Shown here in pieces: positions 16,695 to 25,270 of a stretch of DNA of 64,000 nucleotides. The stretch is taken from NCBI RefSeq assembly GCF_001898115.1, contig NZ_MKSQ01000026.1:310001-374000 (forward strand), read 5' to 3'. Below the pieces are notes generated by a model. That model had not been told where the DNA came from. It did not search any database and was given only the letters and a program-made list of their open reading frames with translations. The stretch comes from Allobosea sp. 67-29. GTDB lineage: Bacteria; Pseudomonadota; Alphaproteobacteria; Rhizobiales; Beijerinckiaceae. The number at the start of each line of letters is the position of its first letter. Within the stretch, counting starts at the first letter, position 1. Position numbers and translations under genes: made by a program.

Positions 16695-18191
16695 ATGGCA
16701 CGACGTCCCAACACATTCGCGACAGATCCCAACCTCCGGGCTAGTCTCGACAACATCGCCAGCATGTTCGCGCCGCCCTCCGGCACCGACGCGGCGGGCT
16801 TCGCGGCGGCCGGGCTCAACAACGCCAAGCGCAAGCAGATGGAAGAGTTCTATCGGATGGCGACCGATCCGAACGCTTCGCGCGACGTGGTCGATCGCTA
16901 CGGCGTGGCTTCCGGCGCATTCACGCCGACCAACTCCTACTACAAGATCGGCGTCGACAGCGCGGACATGCGGCGCGGCCAGGATGTCACGTCGGCCGCC
17001 ACGCTGCGCAAGACGCAGATGGACAACGACACGACGCTGGCGACGAACAAGCTCGACAACCAAACCAAGACCATCACGTCGATGTTCGGTTCGCAGGCGC
17101 CCGGCTATGTGCGCCCGGCCGTGCCTGCCGAGGTCGCTGGCGTTGTCGGCCTCCCGGCGCTGCCCGAGGTCCAAGGGACGACGCGCCCGCAGACGCTCGA
17201 CCAGTGGCAGGCGCAGGAGGCCGAGCGGCTGAAGCAGTCCGGCGGATGGACGCCCGACATGACGGTCGACGTCATTATGGGCCGGCAGTCGCCCGTCACC
17301 GTGAAGGGAAAAGACGGCCGCGCCGTTTACGCAGCACCTGGCACCGCTGCACGTCAGGGGCTGGAGGCCGCCGCGGCGCCGTCCTCGGCTGACGGCAAGC
17401 TTGTAGAAGGCACCGCCATCATTGCCGGCAAGCCGACGCAGGTGTTCCGCGCACCGAACAGTCCGGATTACCAGTCCGCGGACGGCACGCCCTTGCCGAT
17501 GGGGACGCAAGTCTTCGAAAAAGCCACTCCCCAGGCGACGCAGGGCGATCTGAAGGGGACCGAGTTCAGCGATAAGAACGCCATCTTCTACAACCGTGCC
17601 GCTCCGGCGAGCGCCACCATGAAGGATCTCGCCGCGAAGGGCTACGTTCCGAGCGGGCGCGACTACGAGCTGATGCTTGGCCGGGCTGGCGAGATGATGC
17701 CTTTGTCGCTGTCCAACAATCTCGTCAGCGACCAGGGGCGGCAGTTCTACAATTCCGCGATGAATTTCATGCTGAGCGTGTTGCGCCCCGATACTGGCGC
17801 GGCGTTCGGGCGGGAAGAATTCCAGAACTACGCTCGCGTGTTCATTCCGCTGCCCGGCGACGATCCGCAGACGCTGGTGAACAAGGCTGCCGCGCGCGAT
17901 ACCGCCCTCGCTGCTCTGCAGGGCACGTCGAAGGGCGCCGCCGACAAGATCACGCAGCTCATGCAATCACAGGGGCTGCCGATCCCGCCGGAGATGGCGA
18001 ACCGGCTCCAGGCCGCACAGGCCCATCCGCAGCAGCCACCCGCTCCGGGGCGCGAGATAACGGGGACGCCAGCCGGAGGTGACAATGCTGGCGCGCTCGC
18101 CGAAGCGCGCGACGCGATCCAGCGCGGCGCTCCGCGCGAAGCCGTGATCGAGCGGCTGCGAGGAATGGGCATCGATCCGGGAGGGCTGTGA
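16695..18191 (+). CDS. Large phage virion-associated protein (internal/injection type)
   Basis: A 498-residue protein, starting after GAAGAGG. It is Ala/Gly/Asp/Gln rich with little hydrophobic core in the first 250 residues. A more ordered region near 345-410 carries SLSNNLVSDQGRQFYNSAMN and GREEFQNYARVFIPLPGDD. The C-terminal ARDAIQRGAPREAVIERLRG motif is common in phage internal proteins. It sits one base before the next large protein gene. In podovirus-like genomes proteins of this kind are packaged in the capsid and injected with the DNA. The specific function is inferred from context. Confidence 0.65.
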   Translation: MARRPNTFATDPNLRASLDNIASMFAPPSGTDAAGFAAAGLNNAKRKQMEEFYRMATDPNASRDVVDRYGVASGAFTPTNSYYKIGVDSADMRRGQDVTSAATLRKTQMDNDTTLATNKLDNQTKTITSMFGSQAPGYVRPAVPAEVAGVVGLPALPEVQGTTRPQTLDQWQAQEAERLKQSGGWTPDMTVDVIMGRQSPVTVKGKDGRAVYAAPGTAARQGLEAAAAPSSADGKLVEGTAIIAGKPTQVFRAPNSPDYQSADGTPLPMGTQVFEKATPQATQGDLKGTEFSDKNAIFYNRAAPASATMKDLAAKGYVPSGRDYELMLGRAGEMMPLSLSNNLVSDQGRQFYNSAMNFMLSVLRPDTGAAFGREEFQNYARVFIPLPGDDPQTLVNKAAARDTALAALQGTSKGAADKITQLMQSQGLPIPPEMANRLQAAQAHPQQPPAPGREITGTPAGGDNAGALAEARDAIQRGAPREAVIERLRGMGIDPGGL

Positions 18192-18192
18192 C

Positions 18193-20331
18193 ATGGGCGC
18201 GTTCGACGATCTGATCCCGCGCAAGACCGGAGCTTTCGACGATCTCATCCCGCAGACGCCGCAGACCGCGGCGGCACCCGCAAGCAAAATCCCGGCTGCG
18301 GCGTCGAGCCCCATCGGCGATATCGCGAAGAGCGGAGCCAGCGGCGTCGGTCGCGGTCTCGTCGAGACGATCATGTTGCCTGCGACTGCCAATCGCCTGG
18401 CCAGCGGCGGCATGGATTGGCTGGTCGGCAAGGGGGACGACCTTGTGCGCAGCATCTTCGGCCTTGGCCCGGCTTCGGCCGAAACCAAGGCCCTCCAGGA
18501 CCGCGCCCGCGCTGAGAACGCAGGCGCGGTCATCAGCAACACCGTCAACTCCGCCCAGGCTTCGGTTCGCAGCGGCATGGACGCCGCCTTGCACAAGCCG
18601 GAGACGACCGCAGGCGAATACGCTCGCACCGTCGGCGAATTCGCACCGTCACTGCTAGTCGGCGGCCCCGGCAGCGCAGGCGCTCGCTTCGTTGGCGACG
18701 TTCTCATTCCGGCGATCTTTTCGGAAACCGCGGGCCAGGCGACAAAAGGCACGGCCGCCGAGCCTTACGCCCGCTTCGTAGGCGGCGCGGCCGGCAACCT
18801 GGCGACGGCGACGGTTCGCGCTCGCGCGTCGGCGCCGGAGCGTGTCGTCGGCTCCGCGCTGGAGAACGTGCCGCCCGCGCAGCTCGACGAAGCCGCAGCA
18901 CTCCAGGCGCGCGCAGCCGCGGCCGGGGTGCCGCTCTCCGGCCCGGAGGCCATCCAGGCCGCGACCAACGGCGCGACCAAGCTCGGCGACGTCCAGCGCG
19001 TCGTTGAGGGCTCGACGGCCGGCGGCGCCCGGACCTCGCCGTTCTATGCCGAACGCCCCCAGCAAGTTCAGGACGCCGTCGGCCGGACGCTCGATACGAT
19101 CGCCCCGGCCAGCCCAAACCCGTCGACGCTCGGCCCGCGCGCATCGGAAACGGCGACGGATCTCATCCGCGGCGTTGAGCGCCAACGCACCGCGGCCGTC
19201 GATCCGATCTATGCGAGGGCGAACGCGGATACCGTTCCAGCGGACGCGGTCCACGCGATCATTGCGCAGATCGACAACATCGCACGCGGCGACCGAACCG
19301 GTATCCTATCCGGCCCGCTCGCGGAACTGCGCAACCGGATCATCGCGACGCCCGCGCAGCCGGGCAGCCCTGCGGGACGGCAGCCGGTGCATGGTCCGAC
19401 TGGACAAGTTGTCCGTTACGAGATGACGCCGGCCGTAGACCCGACGCCGGCCGTACCGATCACCGACGTCGAAAATCTGGACCGGGCACGCAAGTATTTT
19501 CGCGACAGAATGGATCTGCCGCAGATCGGAGCCGACGCGATCACGAAGGAACAGAACGCGGCGGTGTCGTCGATCCTGCAGCAGCTCGACAATCTCATGG
19601 AGCAGCACAGCCGCAACTTCGTCGCAGGCAAGCAGGCCTACGCCGATCTGAGCCGCGACCTGGTTCAGCCTGTGGCGGCGGGACCGCTCGGCCAGGTCGC
19701 GGCGGCCGGCAATACCGCGGCGGCCTCTCGCGCCGTGCTGCCCCCGCGTCCCTTGGCCGGTGGCGACGCCGAGCTGATCGATACGATCACGCGCATGTCG
19801 TCGCGCGATCCCGAGCTCACAGCGGGGCTCGTGCGCCAGCGCCTGGCGGATCAATTCGATCAGAGCTCCGGCCGGCTCGTCGGTGGCGAAAACCAATATG
19901 GCGGCGCGCGCTTCGCCAAGGACATCGCGGGCACGCCGCAGCAGGAAGCCAATCTTCGCGGCGTCGTGGGGGCGCTGCCGAATGGCGCAACAGCCGAACC
20001 GGCGGTGAGCGATATGGTCGATATCCTGCGGGCAACCGGAATGCGGAAGCCGCAGGGAAGCGCGACCGAATTCAATCGGCAGATTGCCGATGACCTCGGC
20101 GCTGTGCCGGTGGCGATCGGCGGCGCCACGACAGTCGGAACGGCTCTTCCTCGCATCGCCGGCGACGCCGTTCGCCGTGCCTGGTATGGCCGCGGCGCGA
20201 ACCGGCTGGCCGATCTCTTCTTAGCGCCGGACAGCGTCGACCAGATGCGCGCGATCGCGGCGCGCGGCGGGGAGACGCCGTTCATGGATGCTCTGCGCCG
20301 CCAGCTCGTCCAATCGCCAAGTCTCCAGTAG
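18193..20331 (+). CDS. Large phage internal virion protein with GAFDDLIP repeats
   Basis: A 712-residue protein opening with two copies of GAFDDLIP (residues 2-9 and 13-20), a short repeated motif seen at the start of phage internal or ejected proteins. A Gly/Ala-rich region near 50-200 has amphipathic and weakly hydrophobic stretches that could insert into membranes. The middle and C-terminal parts are helical with many Arg/Asp pairs. It begins one base after the previous stop and ends the plus-strand late block, 11 bp before the convergent nuclease gene. No enzymatic motif is visible. Confidence 0.65.
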   Translation: MGAFDDLIPRKTGAFDDLIPQTPQTAAAPASKIPAAASSPIGDIAKSGASGVGRGLVETIMLPATANRLASGGMDWLVGKGDDLVRSIFGLGPASAETKALQDRARAENAGAVISNTVNSAQASVRSGMDAALHKPETTAGEYARTVGEFAPSLLVGGPGSAGARFVGDVLIPAIFSETAGQATKGTAAEPYARFVGGAAGNLATATVRARASAPERVVGSALENVPPAQLDEAAALQARAAAAGVPLSGPEAIQAATNGATKLGDVQRVVEGSTAGGARTSPFYAERPQQVQDAVGRTLDTIAPASPNPSTLGPRASETATDLIRGVERQRTAAVDPIYARANADTVPADAVHAIIAQIDNIARGDRTGILSGPLAELRNRIIATPAQPGSPAGRQPVHGPTGQVVRYEMTPAVDPTPAVPITDVENLDRARKYFRDRMDLPQIGADAITKEQNAAVSSILQQLDNLMEQHSRNFVAGKQAYADLSRDLVQPVAAGPLGQVAAAGNTAAASRAVLPPRPLAGGDAELIDTITRMSSRDPELTAGLVRQRLADQFDQSSGRLVGGENQYGGARFAKDIAGTPQQEANLRGVVGALPNGATAEPAVSDMVDILRATGMRKPQGSATEFNRQIADDLGAVPVAIGGATTVGTALPRIAGDAVRRAWYGRGANRLADLFLAPDSVDQMRAIAARGGETPFMDALRRQLVQSPSLQ

Positions 20332-20341
20332 AGCGCTTATG

Positions 20342-21925
20342 CTAGCCTGTCAGGCTCACATGTGCTTGCACGACTGTCACATCGCTAGGCTGTGGGACAC
20401 CGCACAGCTGCAAAAATGCCTCGGAAAATTGGACGTTTTTCCGATCGGCGCCCTTCGGCCACTCGTACTGATGCACGACAATATCGAGTGCTTCGACCGC
20501 CTGTCGGATAAATGGTGTGACTGGCGTGTCGATGAGCATGACAGCCTGATGATTAGCCAGTTGTGGAAATAGCTTTCGGTAAATTTCAAGCTGGCCGACG
20601 GCGGAATAGACGTCGGACAGGCAGCATCCCGTCTTGATTTCAACCAGCAAATGCGACCCTTGTTGGCGCTCCACTTCCATGTCGATCTCGTATCGACGGG
20701 CGTGGCGCCATTTACGGTACTTCACATGGTGCTTGGCCAAGACCCTCGCCAAGCACTCCCAGACCGTGCCGTGAAGTTGATCGACGACCTTGGCATCGAT
20801 CGCAGGTCGAGCTGACAGTAGGTAGGATCCGCCCTTTTCGCCATCGGCCTCGAATGAAGAGCCGTTCTGCAAGCCATCTGAAGCGGCTGGCATGTCGTGA
20901 GTGAATGGGGTTCGTGCAGCCCAGCAGAGCTCAACGAATTCCGCTGTTCGCTGCCTGATGCGCGCGGGCACATCATCCAGGTTTGCGACGACGAACCATT
21001 CTCGTTCAGCAGCCTTGCCTTCACCCTGGACAGAAGCAGCAGTTAGGCCCGTGCGCGACTGGAATTCTGCTCGAATATCGGGTGCCGGGCGTCGCCCTCG
21101 CAGCCAACCTTGCCGGAGGAGATACCGACCGCCAGCTTCGTCAACGCCGATAGCCGACAGCCTATTGAAGTCGCCCGGAGCGGGCGGGGCGTTGATTTCG
21201 ACAGCCCATTCCTGGCCGGTAGGGTCCAAACCAAGGCTCAGTTCCGGCCCGCCTTGCCCATCTCTTGTGACAAACCAGACGGGGTGGTCGCGCATGCGAT
21301 ACACACGACCGCTCGCCGGGCTTTGCTCCAGCAGAATATCTCGCCAGCGTTCAAAAGCTTCGCTTGATACGGCGGCGTCGGTCACCAACCGGAGTCCTTT
21401 CGCCAGCAATCCCAGCTCGCTGGCCACGTCGTCATAGCTGGACTGGAACCTCGCGATTTGCGCCACGCTCCAGTCCACAAGCTGCTCGAACGACATTCCA
21501 AGGCCGACTTCTTCAGACAGGATTGCGGCAATCGGGGAAGTGCCGTGATCAGGACCGCGCAAAGCCTCGTAGCGCTCCCGTTGGGGGCCGAACAGGTTCA
21601 CGGTGTCGATTTTGATGCAGAATTCGCCGCCGGCATCGATGCCCACTGTGTAAGCAAGTCCAGCGGGCGCGCCGGCCCAGGGATAAATGCGAACCCAAGT
21701 GTAGGGTTTGAACTTCTGCGCTTGGTTGGTGGGCTTCGAGAGCTTCCTCACTTCGCCGCGAGGGAAGACGCGATCGCGGACAGCGCGCGCCCATTTTGCG
21801 GTTGCTTCGTATGCATCGATCAACTTGGCGTATGCTTCGTCCTGTTCCGGATTGCCAGTGACGCGCGCCGTCTCGCGCCAACGTCGCAGCAGCTCGAAGT
21901 GCTCAGGCCGAAAGCCGCTATCCAT
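20342..21925 (-). CDS. PD-(D/E)xK nuclease-domain protein (candidate defence effector)
   Basis: A 527-residue protein. The C-terminal 120 residues carry a PD-(D/E)xK nuclease core: E413 and D415 in RYEIDME, E429 and K431 in LLVEIKTG, and Q445 in YSAVGQLEIYRK. This is the arrangement of restriction- and Mrr-like enzymes that cut DNA using Mg2+. Residues 1-190 and 190-320 form two further mixed alpha/beta regions of unknown family. The ATG at 21925 directly follows a GGGGGAGGAAATC site, so the upstream MSGEEI extension was rejected. A winged-helix protein gene lies upstream on the same strand. Restriction-like or abortive defence is an inference. Confidence 0.7.
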   Translation of the reverse strand: MDSGFRPEHFELLRRWRETARVTGNPEQDEAYAKLIDAYEATAKWARAVRDRVFPRGEVRKLSKPTNQAQKFKPYTWVRIYPWAGAPAGLAYTVGIDAGGEFCIKIDTVNLFGPQRERYEALRGPDHGTSPIAAILSEEVGLGMSFEQLVDWSVAQIARFQSSYDDVASELGLLAKGLRLVTDAAVSSEAFERWRDILLEQSPASGRVYRMRDHPVWFVTRDGQGGPELSLGLDPTGQEWAVEINAPPAPGDFNRLSAIGVDEAGGRYLLRQGWLRGRRPAPDIRAEFQSRTGLTAASVQGEGKAAEREWFVVANLDDVPARIRQRTAEFVELCWAARTPFTHDMPAASDGLQNGSSFEADGEKGGSYLLSARPAIDAKVVDQLHGTVWECLARVLAKHHVKYRKWRHARRYEIDMEVERQQGSHLLVEIKTGCCLSDVYSAVGQLEIYRKLFPQLANHQAVMLIDTPVTPFIRQAVEALDIVVHQYEWPKGADRKNVQFSEAFLQLCGVPQPSDVTVVQAHVSLTG

Positions 21926-22041
21926 GATTTCCTCCCCCGACAAAGGCCATTTGTCAGAAGAGGGGGATCTGACGCAACCTCGCTATGCGGGACGCTCGAC
22001 GCCGGCTTCCGCGGATGTCTGCGCGCGTCAACTCGGCCACG

Positions 22042-22602
22042 TCAGTACTCCAGCGAAAGCCTGGAAGCGAGCGATAGGCGCCAGCGATCTCCGCTTTCTG
22101 AGCATGCTTCGATGTGGCCGGCCGCGCATAGGCTTCGCAGCGCTGCTGAAACCGCGCGGCGCGGTCGATCAACCGCAAGTGCAAGCGCAGCGGTCGTTTG
22201 TTCGCCCGCCCGGCAAAGTGCGGCTGTCAGATCCAACTCAAGCGCGGTTTCGCCAGGCAGGCCCTCCCATTCCGGCTTGGCAATATGCCATCGGCCGCCG
22301 AGCAAGACTTCCTCCGGCCCCAAGGCTTCGAGATCGACCGATCCGTCTATCATCCAACTCGGAAGTGTCGCGTTCCCGGCGCCGCTGCCGTCACGCCGCC
22401 CGGACACCGCCTCCAATAGCTCCAAGGCGAACTGCGTCACCGACCCGTGTTCCGGCAGGCCTTCAGCTCGCGCTTCAGCAATCACAAGAACCACGTAAGC
22501 GTCATCGAAGCCTATCCGGCGGCAGGCCGCGGCAATCCCGACCAGCGTACGGACGCCGGAAAGAAATTGAAGCTTCCGGAAAGCGAGTGCATCATCGGGC
22601 AT
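22042..22602 (-). CDS. Winged-helix-type hypothetical protein upstream of the nuclease
   Basis: A 186-residue protein. The C-terminal 60 residues (TTAALALAVDRPRRAVSAALRSLCAAGHIEACSESGDRWRLS) read as a winged helix-turn-helix. The N-terminal half is unassigned. A TATAAT-like element at 22620-22625 (minus strand) is too close for the GTG at 22617 and favours the ATG at 22602 with a very short leader. It lies 116 bp before the nuclease gene on the same strand, so it may regulate or target it. No ribosome site is obvious. Confidence 0.55.
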   Translation of the reverse strand: MPDDALAFRKLQFLSGVRTLVGIAAACRRIGFDDAYVVLVIAEARAEGLPEHGSVTQFALELLEAVSGRRDGSGAGNATLPSWMIDGSVDLEALGPEEVLLGGRWHIAKPEWEGLPGETALELDLTAALCRAGEQTTAALALAVDRPRRAVSAALRSLCAAGHIEACSESGDRWRLSLASRLSLEY

Positions 22603-22880
22603 GCTGCAAAAGTGCACAGATTATATAAGTAATCAAACACGAAATTGGTATGAATGTTGGATTTGTCGAAAGACAATACTCGATTTGACAGACAGAAACT
22701 GTATCATTTTATTAGTATTTGGAGCCTAGAAATCTCCGTCATAGCTGCTTTTCCCTTCCGGGGTCTTCGCGCGCATGTCCAGGGCCTCGGCCTAAAGGCG
22801 CGAGGGGTCGCCTATGCCGACTTTCTAGGCCCCGGAAACCGATCGCCCTAGAAAGCGATCCCTGCCGAGGGAATGCATAG
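22603..22880. promoter_or_regulatory. AT-rich divergent promoter region with inverted repeats
   Basis: This separates the minus-strand winged-helix/nuclease pair from the plus-strand gene at 22881. The left half is markedly AT-rich with TATAAT-like elements. The right half holds a 9-bp inverted repeat (CTTTCTAGG at 22821-22829, CCTAGAAAG at 22847-22855) overlapping a second dyad GATCGC/GCGATC (22841-22846, 22855-22860) just before the next start. It could be an operator or a hairpin in the leader. No coding frame is convincing. Confidence 0.4.
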
Positions 22881-23126
22881 ATGACAGCGGAAGTCGTGGA
22901 TCTGGCCGCACGTCGCTCCGAGCGCGACGCCAAGGAGCGTGAAGCAATGGAAGGGGCGCTGTACGGCGTCGCGGATTGGGGCGCTCCGAGAGGTTGGGAG
23001 TTTTTCGCGGAGCTCAGATCAGGCCAGCGTATCACCCTCGCCGACGGCCTGCCTCCAACCGAAGCCTGGGAGCGCTTCCTCGAGGCAGTCAGAACGCGCG
23101 ATGCGCGGGCGACCGCAGCCGGCTAG
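22881..23126 (+). CDS. Small hypothetical protein
   Basis: An 81-residue protein starting MTAEVVDLAARRSERDAKERE, after a GAGGG sequence. The N-terminal VVDLAARRSER segment is a common opening of small alphaproteobacterial proteins. It is acidic/basic mixed with one likely ordered stretch (GWEFFAELRSGQRITLADGLPPTEAWERF). No family is recognised; it stands alone between minus-strand cargo operons. Confidence 0.5.
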   Translation: MTAEVVDLAARRSERDAKEREAMEGALYGVADWGAPRGWEFFAELRSGQRITLADGLPPTEAWERFLEAVRTRDARATAAG

Positions 23127-23449
23127 AACCACGCGGCGCTTCGAAGCGACCAATGCTCGGACGCTCTACTCCGCCCGTTGGCTCGCGCCGGCGGGCAATT
23201 TTCTCGGCGAACGATCGTCTTGCAGGGAACCAGGGGTGGACCTATCTCATTCTCCCTGCGGCATCCACGGATGCCTGCATGCTCCAGTCGATGCGTCGCC
23301 GTGGATGTACCGGCCGCAGCCGACAGGAGGGCAAAGCCAGTTTCCCAGCGACGGCCTGAATCGCAAAGTCTTGGCCGAAGGTCAGAGGCCCGTCGCTTCC
23401 CAAGCGGCGGGCTTTTTCCATTTCGCGCGCAATCTGCGCCAACGGACAA
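23127..23449. other. Stretch without a firm gene; one weak small ORF
   Basis: Between the small gene at 22881 and the kinase operon. The best candidate is a minus-strand frame at 23242-23442 (MAQIAREMEKARRLG, 66 residues, TTG start) that would follow the 58-residue ORF as a fourth operon gene. Its C-terminal half is of random-looking composition, so I do not call it as a gene. Confidence 0.3.
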
Positions 23450-23626
23450 CTAGCCCTTTTTGGCCGGCTTCGGCTTCACGCTAGGGCGCAAGTCGAGGTA
23501 AAGGCCGTTCAGAGGCGCTGAGAAGAACAGGCTCAACGCGCCGTCACGACGCACAACTTTCCCCTTTGGCGCGGCAATCTCGCGCTTCCTGTAGGTGTTC
23601 CGATCGTTTTTGACCCTGATGGCCAT
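23450..23626 (-). CDS. Small basic protein, last gene of the kinase operon
   Basis: A 58-residue frame (MAIRVKNDRNTYRKREIAAP..., ending KPKPAKKG). Its ATG shares one base with the kinase stop (TGATG), which indicates coupled translation. It has about 16 Lys/Arg residues and a short hydrophobic core (ALSLFFSAPLNGLYLDL). It could bind nucleic acid or serve as a kinase substrate or inhibitor. No family is recognised. Confidence 0.55.
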   Translation of the reverse strand: MAIRVKNDRNTYRKREIAAPKGKVVRRDGALSLFFSAPLNGLYLDLRPSVKPKPAKKG

Positions 23627-24663
23627 CAGTTGTCCCTAAGAACGCCCCTGATTTGAGTTGGCGTCATACGCGGAAGGCAGGCGGGGCGCTTGCGCCGCCG
23701 GGTGCCGTCAGTCTGAAAACTAACGAACTCCGTCGAGCCGTCCTGGTTCACTGTAAAGCGGTGCTCTTTGCCGTCTTCGACCTTACGCCAAATGCGGTTA
23801 ACAGGGTCTGCAACGAATTCCCAATCCAAGCAGGTGTCGACCCGAGCCAGCGCATTCGCGACAGCGAGTGCTGACGCATATCGCTCATCCGGGTCAACCT
23901 TGAGGCAAGTCATAATGACCGTCTCGAGCCTCGCCGGAATGTGCAGCGGGAGGCCGCGCCTGTCAGGAAATTCACCGCGCTGGAGGGCCTGAGCAAGCGC
24001 AGGTCGGTCAATCCCCGCGGGGCCGACGAAGCGAGCGAACTGCCGGTTGAACTCCGCGGGTCCTACGCACATGCGGTAGAGCGTCAGGCCTATCTGGTAG
24101 ATGTCGAAGGTCAATTTATAAGGCGGGCCGCTCACCGCCTCCGGCGGCGCCATTCGCATATAGAAGCCGTCAGGCTCTGCGAGCCCGAGCTTGGTCTGCT
24201 TTGCAAGCCCAAAATCCGACAACAGGGCCTCGCGCCGTAGTGACAGGAGGATGTTGTCGGGCTTGATATCGAAATGAATTAGACCCTTCGAATGGATATT
24301 ATGCAGGCCGCTTAGGGTTTGGCAGCCCAGGCGGACGATCTCGCGCACGGTAAGGTGGCGCTGAGCCAGAACACCCTTGATCGATCCCGCCGTATAGAAC
24401 GGCATGGCGATGAAGACATGATCATCGTCCTCGCAAGCATAGTGAAGCTGGACCACGTTCTGATGCGCGCTGGCATACAGCGCCTTAGCCTCTGCAAAAT
24501 AGACATCGGGCGCCGCAAGGTCGGCTTTGGCAATTTGCTTGACGACGATTTCGGCACCGAGCTGCGGGTCATTCGCGAGGAACGTCTTCGAATTCCGCCC
24601 GTCTGCGCCGATTTCCCTGATTTCTTCGAAGAAGAGCTCCGCCTTGCGATAGGGCTTAAGCAT
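23626..24663 (-). CDS. Hanks-type Ser/Thr protein kinase
   Basis: A 345-residue soluble kinase. Visible features are the ATP-lysine K42 (EIVVKQ), the C-helix acid E58, the catalytic loop HFDIKPDN at 130-137 with D132 and K134, DFG at 150-152, and an APE-like MAPPEAV. The usual HRD arginine is a phenylalanine (HFD), so activation-loop phosphorylation is probably not needed. Residues 275-345 form a basic C-terminal extension with no membrane segment. The ATG at 24663 overlaps the upstream gene by 8 bases. Kinases of this kind occur in several anti-phage systems; substrate and role here are unknown. Confidence 0.88.
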   Translation of the reverse strand: MLKPYRKAELFFEEIREIGADGRNSKTFLANDPQLGAEIVVKQIAKADLAAPDVYFAEAKALYASAHQNVVQLHYACEDDDHVFIAMPFYTAGSIKGVLAQRHLTVREIVRLGCQTLSGLHNIHSKGLIHFDIKPDNILLSLRREALLSDFGLAKQTKLGLAEPDGFYMRMAPPEAVSGPPYKLTFDIYQIGLTLYRMCVGPAEFNRQFARFVGPAGIDRPALAQALQRGEFPDRRGLPLHIPARLETVIMTCLKVDPDERYASALAVANALARVDTCLDWEFVADPVNRIWRKVEDGKEHRFTVNQDGSTEFVSFQTDGTRRRKRPACLPRMTPTQIRGVLRDN

Positions 24664-25111
24664 TGACCGCCCCCATGGCGCAAAGGATCGCTTCCCGCTC
24701 GATTTCCGAATGGCCCGCCCAGCCTTCCACGCCAGGATCAACGGCGCCCTTCACCATCGGCTTAATGATGTCTCGGTTTTCGCCGATGCGGCCCGCGATC
24801 GTCGCGATAGTGCCCATATAATAGGACTGCAGAGCACTACTCGCGAACGCCTCTTGGATTACGCCTTCGATCTTGACACGCTCGATGCTCAATTGCTGAG
24901 CGAACGGCTCCGTCACGCGCAGACCGGCCCGCTCAACCTGGAATTCTCGGAGTACATCCAAGAGGTTGCTGCGGACGTATTTGAGTGCGTCCGGCACATC
25001 GAAGGCCACTGGGATGACGATCTCCTCGACGTTGATGATTTCGCGCCTGTCGGAGTCATAGACAGCGAACGTCACGGCGGACGGCGCCGCGCGAATGCCT
25101 ATCGTCAACAT
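24656..25111 (-). CDS. RuvC/RNase H-fold-like protein, first gene of the kinase operon
   Basis: A 151-residue protein that reads like a degenerate RuvC-type fold. Strand one is LTIGIRAAPSAVTFAVYD, a glutamate sits at the end of another strand (AGLRVTEPF), and a final helix EIEREAILCAMGAVN is placed where RuvC has its last acids. The first catalytic aspartate expected after IGI is replaced by Arg, so nuclease activity is doubtful. The ATG at 25111 follows a GGGGGG-A site. It overlaps the kinase by 8 bases. Its role, such as a DNA sensor for the kinase, is inference. Confidence 0.55.
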   Translation of the reverse strand: MLTIGIRAAPSAVTFAVYDSDRREIINVEEIVIPVAFDVPDALKYVRSNLLDVLREFQVERAGLRVTEPFAQQLSIERVKIEGVIQEAFASSALQSYYMGTIATIAGRIGENRDIIKPMVKGAVDPGVEGWAGHSEIEREAILCAMGAVNA

Positions 25112-25234
25112 TTTTCCCCCCAGCAGCTCGTTTTCGTGAACCGTTTCCGACTCGTTTAGCGCTGTCAAGGCGCGCGAATTGATGGGCTCCGCACAACCTG
25201 AGCGCCGCCACATCTCGACCCCGGTACGCCTTTT

Positions 25235-25249
25235 GTTCTGTTTATGTTC
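25235..25249 (+). promoter_or_regulatory. LexA (SOS) box, GTTC-N7-GTTC
   Basis: A perfect GTTC-TGTTTAT-GTTC direct repeat, the alphaproteobacterial LexA consensus, 22 bases before the ATG at 25271. This is the expected position for an operator in a damage-inducible promoter. The downstream genes end in a fragment of an SOS response-associated peptidase, which agrees with an SOS locus. Confidence 0.7.
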
Positions 25250-25270
25250 TCATCGTTGAGGACGCAAGCC

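Noticed and set aside
22654-22851. 65-residue plus-strand ORF in the cargo promoter region
   Set aside because: It spans the AT-rich divergent promoter and the inverted repeats, and has no ribosome site or family resemblance.
23242-23442. 66-residue minus-strand ORF after the kinase operon
   Set aside because: The TTG start is weak and the second half looks random; it is mentioned as a possibility but not called as a gene.
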